From [Leptolyngbya] sp. JSC-1 (GTDB lineage Bacteria; Cyanobacteriota; Cyanobacteriia; Elainellales; Elainellaceae), in contig KL662192.1 in NCBI GenBank assembly GCA_000733415.1, positions 1,298,282 to 1,358,604 on the forward strand: a DNA stretch of 60,323 nt. The letters are read 5' to 3'. The number at the start of each line of letters is the position of its first letter. Position 1 is the stretch's first letter. A program made the position numbers and the translations under genes. A model generated the notes under the pieces. The model was not told the origin of the DNA and did not search any database. It saw only the letters and a program-made list of their open reading frames with translations. Positions 36,518-46,000 of this stretch are shown piece by piece.

Positions 36518-37669
36518 ATGACCTCCCAACACGCCGCCCAAGCCAAAACTACCCAATCGGCTCAACCTACGCCTCAATCCCCTGCGCCTCAAAAGCCCAC
36601 CGCCCATCCCCTGCTGCATCTGCAACGTCAGGTCGGCAACCAGGCAGCTACATCAATGATTCAGGCAAAGCTGACCGTGGGTGAACCGAATGATGTGTAC
36701 GAGCAGGAAGCCGATCGGGTTGCCGCCGCCGTGGTCAATCAAATTCACGCGGCTCCGGATCAAGCGACTCAATCTGCCCTGCAAACCAAACCGCGAATTC
36801 AGCGGATGTCGAATGTTGCTGGAATGGCAGTTTCAGCGGATGTCGAGTCTGCAATTCAGCAGGCGCGAGGCGGCGGGCAACCTCTAGATGAAAGTATTCG
36901 CGTTCCGATGGAACAGGCATTTGGAGCGGATTTTAGTGGGGTGAGAGTGCATGCGGATGGGGAGAGCGATCGGCTAGCGCGATCGATTCAGGCACGGGCG
37001 TTTACGACAGAACAGGATATATTCTTTCAGCGAGGTGAGTATCAACCTACAAGCCTTTCTGGTCAAAGGTTACTTGCCCATGAATTGACCCATATAGTGC
37101 AGCAAAACGGAAACGTGAGCAGTGGAAATAACACTATCAGGCGATCACCGCAGCCCATGATTCAGCGTAATCCTACACAAGGTGATAGGGATCACTTAAG
37201 CGGTGTTCTGACTCATCAATACTATGCTCAAAATCAGTTGAAACACCTAAACTTCAATAATCTGACTAATCCAGATCAAACAACACTACAGCACTATATG
37301 CAAAATGCAGAAATTCAAGCTGCCACAGCAGAAACAGGATTTTTTCACCAAAATCAAAGCGGCTTGTTACCGAATTATGATTGGATTAGCAAAAAGGTCA
37401 GTCCTTATATTGAATTTAATATGGCATTCGCTGATTTTAATCGTCTTGTTTATGATGTACTTGAATCTACCATATACATTACACCTCACTACAACGGTTA
37501 CATTCAGCTATCTAATGCACCATCTGCTGTCCTCAGCCGCCTGGATAGCATTGTCGCAACAAATGTTGGTTATCTCTTAAATGAAGAGGATTCAGATTTA
37601 AATACAAAGCTAGCGACAGCTGTTGGAAAAATCAATGCACTGAGAACCATAATCAGATCTCAACCATAA
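36518..37669 (+). CDS. DUF4157 (eCIS core domain) protein with unrecognised C-terminal domain; putative effector
   Basis: The start is taken at ATG 36518 (MTSQHAAQAK), giving 383 residues; a TTG at 36440 is possible. After a Pro/Gln-rich leader and VGEPNDVYEQEADRVAAAVV, the DUF4157 domain follows with VPMEQAFGADFSGVRVHADG and the HExxH-type HELTH (H188 to H192). This domain marks proteins linked to extracellular CIS and is thought to direct or process cargo. From about residue 222 the protein changes to a domain I cannot assign (GDRDHLSGVLTHQYYAQNQL onward), encoded by clearly more A+T-rich DNA. It is probably the cargo or toxin part. Confidence 0.85.
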   Translation: MTSQHAAQAKTTQSAQPTPQSPAPQKPTAHPLLHLQRQVGNQAATSMIQAKLTVGEPNDVYEQEADRVAAAVVNQIHAAPDQATQSALQTKPRIQRMSNVAGMAVSADVESAIQQARGGGQPLDESIRVPMEQAFGADFSGVRVHADGESDRLARSIQARAFTTEQDIFFQRGEYQPTSLSGQRLLAHELTHIVQQNGNVSSGNNTIRRSPQPMIQRNPTQGDRDHLSGVLTHQYYAQNQLKHLNFNNLTNPDQTTLQHYMQNAEIQAATAETGFFHQNQSGLLPNYDWISKKVSPYIEFNMAFADFNRLVYDVLESTIYITPHYNGYIQLSNAPSAVLSRLDSIVATNVGYLLNEEDSDLNTKLATAVGKINALRTIIRSQP

Positions 37670-37738
37670 AGAAACTTACTAAATCTGCTTGTAAGTATTT
37701 GTAAGTATTCATACAGCAATCCTTTTTGATTTCTGAAC

Positions 37739-37790
37739 GGGGTGCAGGGGTTTCACTCCTGCGTGGGGGCTTTGCCCCCACCCCCCTTAT
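37739..37790. repeat. G/C-rich double hairpin, dispersed element
   Basis: GCAGGGG/CTCCTGC and a perfect GTGGGGGC (37763-37770)/GCCCCCAC (37774-37781) hairpin with a TTT loop. The first part resembles 22137-22180 within the MITE-like element. It lies between the effector and ATPase genes and excludes the longer in-frame start of the ATPase. Confidence 0.75.
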
Positions 37791-37863
37791 TCACAACCTA
37801 TGTGTGAACGCTGTAGCATCATTCAATCAAACCAGCAGAACAGGTCTCTTATTTGAGGTTACA

Positions 37864-39948
37864 ATGCTCGCCCCACTCTCCCCGATCGCCCCACCCCATT
37901 CCCTCCTCGCCGCCCTTCGATCGCTCGACTCCCTCCTCCAAACCGCGATCGTCTACACCCAGATCGCCCACGGTACAGCCCCCTTCACCGACCCCTATCA
38001 AGGGCTATATGTCACCCAGGATCAGGTGATGCGTGGTTTAGAGCAAGAACCCGGTCAGGCTCCCCTACCCGATCGCCCCCACTTCCTCCAGCAAATTGAC
38101 GCAGCCGTTCAGGAATCGATTGCTCTGACAAAACTGCAACAAACCTTTCAGCTTTCCAGCTTTGAGATGGCGATCGTGCTGATGGCGATCGCGCCTGAAA
38201 TCGATCTGCGCTACGAACGCATCTACGCCTACCTGCAAGACGACATCACCCGCAAACGTCCTACAGTTGAACTGGCACTCAATCTACTCTGTGCCACCGC
38301 AACAGATAAATTGTATTGTCGCGCTCGCTTCTCTGTTCATTCACTGCTGATTCGTCATGGCATTCTTCAGTTAATTCCTGATCTCAATCAAATCCAGCCG
38401 CCGCTTTTAGCGCATTACCTCAAACTCGATGAGCAAATCACCCGTTTCCTCACCCACACTCCTGGCTTAGATGGACGGCTACAGCCGTTTAGCCAACTGA
38501 TTCAGCCTGCGATTGCCGTGGAGCAACTTCCCCTTAGTACTGACCTTCAGCAAATGCTGCACAATCTGTGTAATCACTCCGCTTCCCTGCCGCCACTGTA
38601 TCTCCACGATATGGGCGGACTGGCAGATCGAGTCGCAGGCGCGATCGCCCATCGTTGCAACCGATCGCTGCTCACTGTCGATCTGTGCATTGCCCACCGT
38701 CTCAATACCAATCTGGAATCTATGCTGCGCCTGTTATGCCGGGAAACACAGATGCAAAATGCGATCGTCCACCTGCCGGGAATCGATAAATTACTAGAGA
38801 CGGACGCACCGTTCCGACTGCTGGAAATTTTGGGCGAGTATGCCGGCATTCATATTCTCTCGGGTCAAACCCTGCCGCCTGTGCTGAACGGACAGGCAAT
38901 GACGATCGCCCTCCCGCTGCCCGATTTTGCTCAACAGCAAACCTATTGGCAAATGCAACTGCGTGATCGCGGCATTACCCTGGAGTCGGAAGCCGTCAAT
39001 CAACTGAGCAATCGCTTTCGTCTCACACCGGAGCAGATTGATCGGGCAATTGCCACTGCCTGCATCAATGCCACTTACCGCACACCAAGTCCGTCTGCAA
39101 TGCCAGAAATGGCTGACCTTTTTACCGCAGCACGGCAACAGTGTGGGCAGGAACTTAAAGGACTGGCAAATAAGCTAACGCCTCACTACACCTGGAACGA
39201 TATAGTGTTACCCGAAGAGATATTCGAGCAGCTTCGGGAGGTGTGCAACCATGCCAAGTATCGATCGACCGTTCTAGGCCAATGGGGATTTGGGCGCAAA
39301 CTGTCGCTGGGAAAAGGTATCAGTATGTTGTTTTGCGGATCTCCCGGAACCGGAAAAACAATGGCAGCCGAGGTGATCGCCACTGATCTGCAACTCGATC
39401 TCTATCGGATTGATTTGTCGCAAATTGTCAGCAAATACATTGGCGAAACTGAGAAAAACCTCGATCGCATTTTCACTGCTGCCGAACGTGCCAACGTCAT
39501 TCTATTTTTTGACGAAGCTGATGCCCTGTTTGGCAAACGATCGGACGTCAAAGACGCTCACGATCGCTACGCCAACCTGGAGGTGGGCTATCTACTGCAA
39601 AAAATGGAGGAATACACAGGTGTTTCTGTCCTGGCGACTAATCTCCGACAGAATATTGATGATGCGTTTATCCGACGAATTCAGGCGATTGTCGAATTTC
39701 CATTTCCTGATGAGGCTGCTCGCTATCACCTCTGGCAAATAGTCTTTCCGGTTGAAACACCACTGGATGAGGCGATCGATTTTGCTTTTCTGGCACAAAA
39801 AATTAAACTGGCAGGTGGCAACATCAAAAACATTGCGTTAGCAGCAGCTTTTTCGGCGGCAAGTGCAGGTGAAAGGGTGAGTATGCATCACCTGTTGAAA
39901 GCAGCTCAGCGGGAATATCAGAAATCAGGACGCACTTGGGAAGCTTAA
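37864..39948 (+). CDS. CIS AAA+ ATPase (Afp15/Pvc15-like)
   Basis: The start is taken at ATG 37864 (MLAPLSPIAPPHS), giving 694 residues; an in-frame start at 37726 would run through the repeat element. The N-terminal half is a helical region of the CIS-ATPase type. The AAA+ module has Walker A GSPGTGKT (492-499), Walker B LFFDEAD (D550, E551), sensor SVLATN and arginine finger region DAFIRRIQ. Afp15-type ATPases are needed for assembly of the particle. It is the last gene of the cluster. The last codons abut a truncated azoreductase. Confidence 0.92.
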   Translation: MLAPLSPIAPPHSLLAALRSLDSLLQTAIVYTQIAHGTAPFTDPYQGLYVTQDQVMRGLEQEPGQAPLPDRPHFLQQIDAAVQESIALTKLQQTFQLSSFEMAIVLMAIAPEIDLRYERIYAYLQDDITRKRPTVELALNLLCATATDKLYCRARFSVHSLLIRHGILQLIPDLNQIQPPLLAHYLKLDEQITRFLTHTPGLDGRLQPFSQLIQPAIAVEQLPLSTDLQQMLHNLCNHSASLPPLYLHDMGGLADRVAGAIAHRCNRSLLTVDLCIAHRLNTNLESMLRLLCRETQMQNAIVHLPGIDKLLETDAPFRLLEILGEYAGIHILSGQTLPPVLNGQAMTIALPLPDFAQQQTYWQMQLRDRGITLESEAVNQLSNRFRLTPEQIDRAIATACINATYRTPSPSAMPEMADLFTAARQQCGQELKGLANKLTPHYTWNDIVLPEEIFEQLREVCNHAKYRSTVLGQWGFGRKLSLGKGISMLFCGSPGTGKTMAAEVIATDLQLDLYRIDLSQIVSKYIGETEKNLDRIFTAAERANVILFFDEADALFGKRSDVKDAHDRYANLEVGYLLQKMEEYTGVSVLATNLRQNIDDAFIRRIQAIVEFPFPDEAARYHLWQIVFPVETPLDEAIDFAFLAQKIKLAGGNIKNIALAAAFSAASAGERVSMHHLLKAAQREYQKSGRTWEA

Positions 39949-40250
39949 AGCCTAAAGCCTATCTTGAACATTTGATTCGCATTGGCTGCACTTACGAAGT
40001 AGGTGAAGCCGGAGTTCGAGGTCTCGTTCACGGCAGAAAAGCTCTGTTTATCACTAGTCGTGACGGCAACTATTCGTCGGGTTCCCCCTTTGGTGAAGAT
40101 CATCAAGAACCATACCTACAAGCTATTTTTGGATCGTTTGGAATTCAGGATGTTGAATTTGTCAATGTCAATAATCTAGTCTTAGGTGACCGAGAGAAAT
40201 CTGTGCTAGCGGCTCAAGCCAGTCTTCAAACCTTAGCGGCTCACTGGTAA
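39949..40250 (+). pseudogene. 5'-truncated azoreductase-like gene
   Basis: The frame reads KPKAYLEHLIRIG, then LVHGRKALFITSRDGNYSSG, DHQEPYLQAIFGSFGIQDVE, matching the C-terminal half of AzoR-type flavodoxin-fold oxidoreductases. The N-terminal about 95 residues with the FMN loop are missing. The remnant begins exactly at the ATPase stop, where AAAGCCT occurs twice in tandem (39949-39962), so this is a recombination joint. The piece cannot be an active enzyme. Confidence 0.75.
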
Positions 40251-40267
40251 AACTGGAGGAAGATCTG

Positions 40268-40378
40268 ATGTCACAGGAAAATCTAGAAACGATTCGTTAC
40301 TTCTTTCAGGCTGGCGAAAATCGAGATGTTGCCGGCGTGCTTGCCGTAATTTCGCTGTTAGAGCCAGTTTCCCAGTAA
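40268..40378 (+). pseudogene. 3'-truncated SnoaL-like gene (N-terminal stump)
   Basis: A good ribosome-binding site (GGAGG) precedes an ATG at 40268 and MSQENLETIRYFFQAGENRD, then VAGVLAVISLLEPVSQ and stop. The first part looks like the start of a SnoaL/NTF2-like protein. The frame then runs over the 3' end of the opposite CHAT gene (40358) and ends. The rest of the gene is lost, so 40.35 kb is a second joint. Confidence 0.5.
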
Positions 40379-43003
40379 GATGAAAGGTGCCCAGTCGCGA
40401 GGGTGGTGAAAGTTGGGGTTGCTGAGTAGAGATATCTGCGCTTTTTGTAAGGCAATGGCTTTATTTGTCGTTGTACCCTGGCTAAATAACTGTCGATAAA
40501 ATTCACTGATCAATTGTGCTGTAGCCTGATCATCTGCTTTCCAAAGAGAGGCCAGCGTACTACGCGCACCAGAGCGTACTGCAATCCCTGCCATTCCCAG
40601 CGTGGCCCGCTCCTCACCTTTGGCCGTATCACAGGCGCTCAACACCAACAGCTCAATTGCCTCTAGTTCGGTTGCACTGCGGTTTTGCAGCACTGTCTGT
40701 AGTTCATTGACATTGATACGAGTATCATAGGCTAGGATAAAGGTTTCAGCCAGATTGGAGCTAAACTTACCGTGAGTGGCTAGATGAACAATGGTCATCG
40801 GTTGAGCTTGAATCGTTTTACCAATTTGTTCTTTCGTAAAGTTCTGATTCAATAATTGAATGCTTCTCGGAACAATAGCTTGAACTGCTGCTAGTTCATC
40901 AGGCACATTAGTCAACTTGCCAAATCCTCCTGCTAGTTCAGGATTAGGTTCTACTAAGCCTCCGGCTAATAGCCTGGGTTGGATGGTTTGCAGCGGCCTT
41001 GGATCAAGTAACTGTAGTCCTGGCGTCACTGCAACAGCATAGCGTTCAACCAGATAATGCTCTCCATCAAATAGGGCCGCGGTTGGAATATTTCGCAATT
41101 CGCCATCGAGGACGAAAACTAGAGTCTGAATGTTGGTTTCTGCGAGAGTAGAGTCAAGCGGCTGAATCAACCAGTCGTAAACCTGTTTAGCGTATAGTTT
41201 AACAGACTCTCTTGTATGGGGTTCTTCTAGTTGCGTTCTCAGTGTTTTCAAGGTTGCAGCAATTGTTTGTGCTGTCTCAGGCGTCACATAGTGATGTAAT
41301 TCTGGCTGACCGGGCAACTTCAGAATGATTTCTAGCCGATCGCTGAGTAGAATTGGATAGATAATGGCGGCTGTCGCATCTTGGCGATCAGCTATTCTGT
41401 CGATTTGTTCGGGTTTGGCATCAGAACAGGCATCTCGGAAGAAATCATCTAATTCTGCTAACTGTAGGGCTTCAATCACGTCTCGTGACTGTTTGAGGTT
41501 AGCTTGATTTGGGTTCTGTAATAGTAAATCGACATATTCCCGATGAAACGGTTCAACGGTTTCTCGAAACGAAAACTGAAGATCGGTATCGAGGGCTGTC
41601 AAATCGCCTCTCAGTGCTTTGAGCGAGTTGAAGGCAGCTTGATAGTAAGCTAGCGATTGCTGAATATTATTATTTGGCCGCAAGAGACGGGCCATCTGCC
41701 ATTCCCATTGATAGGCAATATCGGTGGCTTGGATATGTTCAGCAATTTCTAAGGCTTGCCGCGTCTTTTCTTGGGCTAGGGAAACTTCTCCGAGTGTCTC
41801 TTCCATTTGTCCTAAACTGCCCAATGCATAAGCATAGGCCCGCTGATCTTTCAGTTCATAGGCTTGTTGAATGGCTGGCGCTAGGAGTTGCGTTACTGTA
41901 GATTGAATTTCGGGATTGGATATGTTCTTAGATTTGGAATAGCAGAGTATATCTTTAGTGAAATTGATTTTGGCATAAATAGTTGAACGACTGACTGGTA
42001 ACTGATTAATCTGCTCGCGAAGCTGCTGTAGCTCCTCAGCTGCCGGAGATTGATTTAGTTTTAATTGCAGATTGAGAGCATTGAGTTTCGCCTTGACTCC
42101 TACTGGTGTGGCAGGTGATTGAGCTGCGCTTCGTTGATAATACTGGATGGCTTGGTCGTAGTAAGGTTCGGCTTCTGCGCTTGGATTCCAGGACGGGCAA
42201 TATTCTCGTTGGTTGAGCAATTGCTGATTGAGTCGCCGATCACCAAAAGCGGTGGCGGTATTTCCCAGGCTCAGTAAAACGGCGGCACGGTCTGAACTAG
42301 AAGGCAGGGTTTGAGCCAGTTGCCAACTGGTTTCTAAGGCGGTTTTAGAAGCTTCTAACTGTCCCACGTTGCGCAAAACATTACCCAAGCTGCGCCACCC
42401 CAGCATCTGTAGTTCTGGTGGAGACTGGGCCAATTGCGATTCTAGGGTTTCAATTTGTTTGGTAGCCCAGCGATAATAGCCGAGCGATTGCAGCGCTTGA
42501 ATTTGATTGATTTGGCTTCCAAATTCACCCACCTGATCGCCCAGCATTTGATAGTCAGCCTGGGCCTGTTGCCAGCTTGCAAGCGCCTGTTCGGGTTGAC
42601 CGCTGGCTAGCTGGATTTGCCCTTGGGCAGTGAGGGCTTGTGCTCGCACTTGTTGTTGGGAGCGGCTACCTCCAGTTGCAGGAACGAGAGCTAAACTTTG
42701 GCTGATTGTAGACTGGGCCAGTTGCAGTTGGCCTAGCTGCTGATAGCTGAGCGCCAAATAAGTCAGGGCAATCGCTTGGTTGAGGGCATCGCGGCGAGTC
42801 GCATAGGCATGGGCAGCCTGTTCCAGATTCTGGGTGGCGTCATAAAATTGACCGGCTTGAAAATGCTGTCGTCCTTGCTGGATCAGGTTAGTCAGGTCAG
42901 AAGAGACGGCCAGATTGGGTGTGAATAGGTGCAAGCTGAATGCAAGTAGCGCACCGAAACAGGCGAGCCTCATCGCTTTCGACCAGGAGAGGATCGATCT
43001 CAT
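40358..43003 (-). CDS. exported TPR-CHAT protease
   Basis: The start is taken at ATG 43003, which shares bases with the stop of the haemagglutinin gene upstream (TAATG); the protein has 881 residues. A signal peptide or anchor lies at about 12-34 (RLACFGALLAFSLHLF). Tetratricopeptide repeats fill about 35-500 (IALTYLALSYQQLGQLQLAQ and others). The CHAT domain follows to the end, with the His/Cys dyad of the caspase-like fold: H744 in HLATHG and C791 in LSACDTA, and GWxxPxF-like RDWAPFILLGNWL. CHAT domains are caspase-HetF-type peptidases. Because it appears to leave the cytoplasm, it may act on the exported adhesins of the same operon. Confidence 0.88.
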   Translation of the reverse strand: MRSILSWSKAMRLACFGALLAFSLHLFTPNLAVSSDLTNLIQQGRQHFQAGQFYDATQNLEQAAHAYATRRDALNQAIALTYLALSYQQLGQLQLAQSTISQSLALVPATGGSRSQQQVRAQALTAQGQIQLASGQPEQALASWQQAQADYQMLGDQVGEFGSQINQIQALQSLGYYRWATKQIETLESQLAQSPPELQMLGWRSLGNVLRNVGQLEASKTALETSWQLAQTLPSSSDRAAVLLSLGNTATAFGDRRLNQQLLNQREYCPSWNPSAEAEPYYDQAIQYYQRSAAQSPATPVGVKAKLNALNLQLKLNQSPAAEELQQLREQINQLPVSRSTIYAKINFTKDILCYSKSKNISNPEIQSTVTQLLAPAIQQAYELKDQRAYAYALGSLGQMEETLGEVSLAQEKTRQALEIAEHIQATDIAYQWEWQMARLLRPNNNIQQSLAYYQAAFNSLKALRGDLTALDTDLQFSFRETVEPFHREYVDLLLQNPNQANLKQSRDVIEALQLAELDDFFRDACSDAKPEQIDRIADRQDATAAIIYPILLSDRLEIILKLPGQPELHHYVTPETAQTIAATLKTLRTQLEEPHTRESVKLYAKQVYDWLIQPLDSTLAETNIQTLVFVLDGELRNIPTAALFDGEHYLVERYAVAVTPGLQLLDPRPLQTIQPRLLAGGLVEPNPELAGGFGKLTNVPDELAAVQAIVPRSIQLLNQNFTKEQIGKTIQAQPMTIVHLATHGKFSSNLAETFILAYDTRINVNELQTVLQNRSATELEAIELLVLSACDTAKGEERATLGMAGIAVRSGARSTLASLWKADDQATAQLISEFYRQLFSQGTTTNKAIALQKAQISLLSNPNFHHPRDWAPFILLGNWL

Positions 43004-46000
43004 TATTCTGCTCCTGACTGAGTAGATGGGTCTGCGAGATCCGAACAATCGGGCCGAGGTAAGGCTGGTGGAGCTGAACTAGCGGTATGGGCGATTGCCA
43101 CGAGTTGAACCTGCCCTGCGGCGTTGCGAATCCAGCCTTGCGCCTCAATGATTGGCATTTGAGAATCTGGAGTTTGGACAACGGAAGTTTCGGTTACGGG
43201 CTGGTTGACCCTCTCGGTTTCTACTTCCGTCAGTCGCCAATCTTGCCAGAAGTCGTCACTACTCAACGCCTCATAGGGCGATGGTGATACCCCACCGCGC
43301 CCCACCACCACAAACGAACTGCGCTCTCGGTTCAACTCGGTTGTGGGAGCACATTCTTGCGCCAAAGGGACAGTCTCTGGCGGTGCTTCGGTAAACTCGA
43401 TACCTTGGGTCGGGTTCGGGTTAGGATTGTTGATTGCCACAACACCCTGAATGCCTCGCTCCGAACTAGCCGTGATGTCGCTGACTCCAGCAATCGGTGC
43501 ATCAGCGGGTTGAGTGCCAAACAGTCCTTGGGTAGTAATGGCAATGTTGCCACCGTTGCCTGCAATGGCATTAGCCCGAATATCGCTGTCTTCAGTAGGA
43601 CGAGCCAGGATAAAGTCAGCATTGATAGTGAGGTTGCCACCGTTGGCAGATTCTCTAGCGTTAGCGGAGATTTGGCTTTGATTGCGGAGGGAGAGGGTTT
43701 GTAAGCCATTGAGGATGATATTGGCCCCTGCTTGACCGCCGGTTTGAGCGGTTTCAGCGGAGAGTCGAGCTGAGTTGAGTTGGACGGAGTTGGCAGCGAG
43801 GAGGAGGTTGCCGGCGCGTCCTTGGGCACTGCTGACGGTGGCGGCCCCATTCTGGATCGTGAGTTCGTCGGTTGAGATCATTAAGTTGCCTGCTTCCCCA
43901 TTGCTGCCGGTTGCTTCTACTGCCAAGCGTCCTTGATTTCGCAGGTCAATTAAGTCGGATACATTGATACGAACGTTACCGGCCTCTCCCGTGCGCGTAG
44001 AAGCCGTGATTGCTCCAGCGTCAATTTCTAACGTTTCCAGTCCTTGCAAGGTGATGCCGCCACCAATTCCAGAGCGGGTGGAAGCCGAGATTTCGGCTGC
44101 TTCTCCTACGAATAGTTGTTCAACATTTAGGGCTAAGTTGCCTGCATTTCCTTGTCGTCTGGCTTCAGTTGTGATTTGGCTATTGTTCAACTCGATTTGG
44201 TTAACTGCATTGCGGTTCTGATTTACTCGCAGATTACCGCCTTGACCATTGTTGGTAGAGGCAGAAATAGTGCTAAGTTCATCTACCCGAAGTAGATCGG
44301 CAATTTGAAGCAGAATATCACCGCCGTTGCCCGCATCAGTCTCGGCTGTAATTCGGGCACGATTGTTTAAGCGCAGATTCTCGGCTGTAATCTCTAGGGT
44401 TCCGGCTTGCCCCTGTCTGCTGCTGCTGACACTGATTCGTCCCCGATTTTGAAGATTTAGTTGGTCTGTCCGGATCACCAGATTTCCAGCGATACCGCCC
44501 TCGGTCGCTTCGACGATTAGGCTGCCTCGATTGTTGATTTGCAAAGAATTTTCTGCATTCACTTGTAGGCTGCCAGCTCGTCCAGTTTGCGTAGAAGCTG
44601 AGATTTTACCATTGTTAACTTGCAATGTTTCTAGTCCACGCAAAATTATGTCTCCACCTACACCAGAGGTCGTGGATGCTGAAATAGCAGAACGTTCTCG
44701 AACCAATAATCGCCTGGCATTCAGATTTAGCTGTCCTGCATTCCCAGTTGCAGTAGCTTCTGTAGCAATTCGGCTTCTGCCAGACATTTGAATCCGGTTG
44801 GTTGGACCAGTAGCTGGATCATTATTAGCTTGGATTGTCAATTTGCCGCCCCGACCAGCCTCTGTTGCTGCTGAAATCTCGCTATTGTTGTCCAGACGCA
44901 GGAGATCGACGATGCGCAGATCGATATTGCCGCCTTGTCCAGATGTCGTCTCTGCTGTGATCTTGGCGTTATCATCTAATAGCAGGCGCTGAGCAGTAAT
45001 AATTAAATTGCCAGCTTGCCCCTGACTGGTACTACTAACGCTGATTTCTCCACTGTTGAGAGCAGCGACTTGCTCTGCACTGATGTTCACCGAGCCTCCT
45101 GGTTGAGCATTCGCTGTGCGAGCGTCAATGTTGGCTCCATCCACAACCTGAAGTTGAGGAGTGCTAATCGTCACATTTCCTCCCCGACCAGTGGCGGTTG
45201 CAAATGTACGAGCATAAAGTCCACTAGAGCGGCCTGTGCCATTTCTTCCATTCAACACTAAGCGACCACCAGCATTAATTCGGATATTACCAGCATCTCC
45301 TCGACCAAATGTACTGGCGGCTATCTCTGCACCATTGAGTACTTCCAGAATCGACGTATTGATTGCAATATTACCGCCTTGGCCACTATTTTGAACGGTA
45401 CTAAAAGCAGCACTGTTTAATTGGCCACTGCTGTTGCTGCCCTGCAAGATCACCCGGTCAGCATCGATGCGAATACTACCAGCATTTCCTTGGCCAAATG
45501 TGCTAACGGTCAACCTTGCGCCATCGAGTACTTCCAGAATTGGTGTATTAATGGCAATATTGCCACCATTGCCGGTACCGCCAAGGATCACGGAACTCAA
45601 GCCATCACTGCTGAATTGGCGATTGCCTCCAGTATTGGTACCCTGAAATGTGACGCGATTGCTAGCTGTGATCCGAATACTACCAGCATCTCCTTGTCCA
45701 CGAGTACTGGTATTCAATTGGGCGCCATCTAGCACTTCTAAAATCGGTGTACTAATCTCAATGTTGCCTCCTCTGCCATTGCTACTGCCAAAAAACTCAG
45801 CAGTGGCCTGACTTCTTCTCGGTTGTTGCTTGCTGCTAATAGTGCTCACACCTTGGAAGGTGACGCGACCAGAGGATCTAATAATTACGCTTCCCGCAGT
45901 ACCTTGACCATTGGTGCTAGTGCTCAGTTCCGCCCCATCAGATACTTCTAGAATTGATGTATTGATTTCAATATTGCCTGCATTGCCAAAACCTTGATCA

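Noticed and set aside
37726..37863. 46-codon N-terminal extension of the CIS ATPase
   Set aside because: It is translated repeat-element sequence (the G/C-rich hairpin); ATG 37864 gives the family-like start.
22860..39948. Prophage or type VI secretion system
   Set aside because: No capsid, portal, terminase, lysis or integrase genes, and no TssJLM membrane complex or ClpV; terminator, LysM adaptor, DUF4157 and CIS-type ATPase fit an eCIS-type system.
39936..40250. Intact small 104-residue gene after the ATPase
   Set aside because: Its start overlaps the ATPase end and the product lacks the FMN-binding half of the azoreductase fold; called a truncated remnant.
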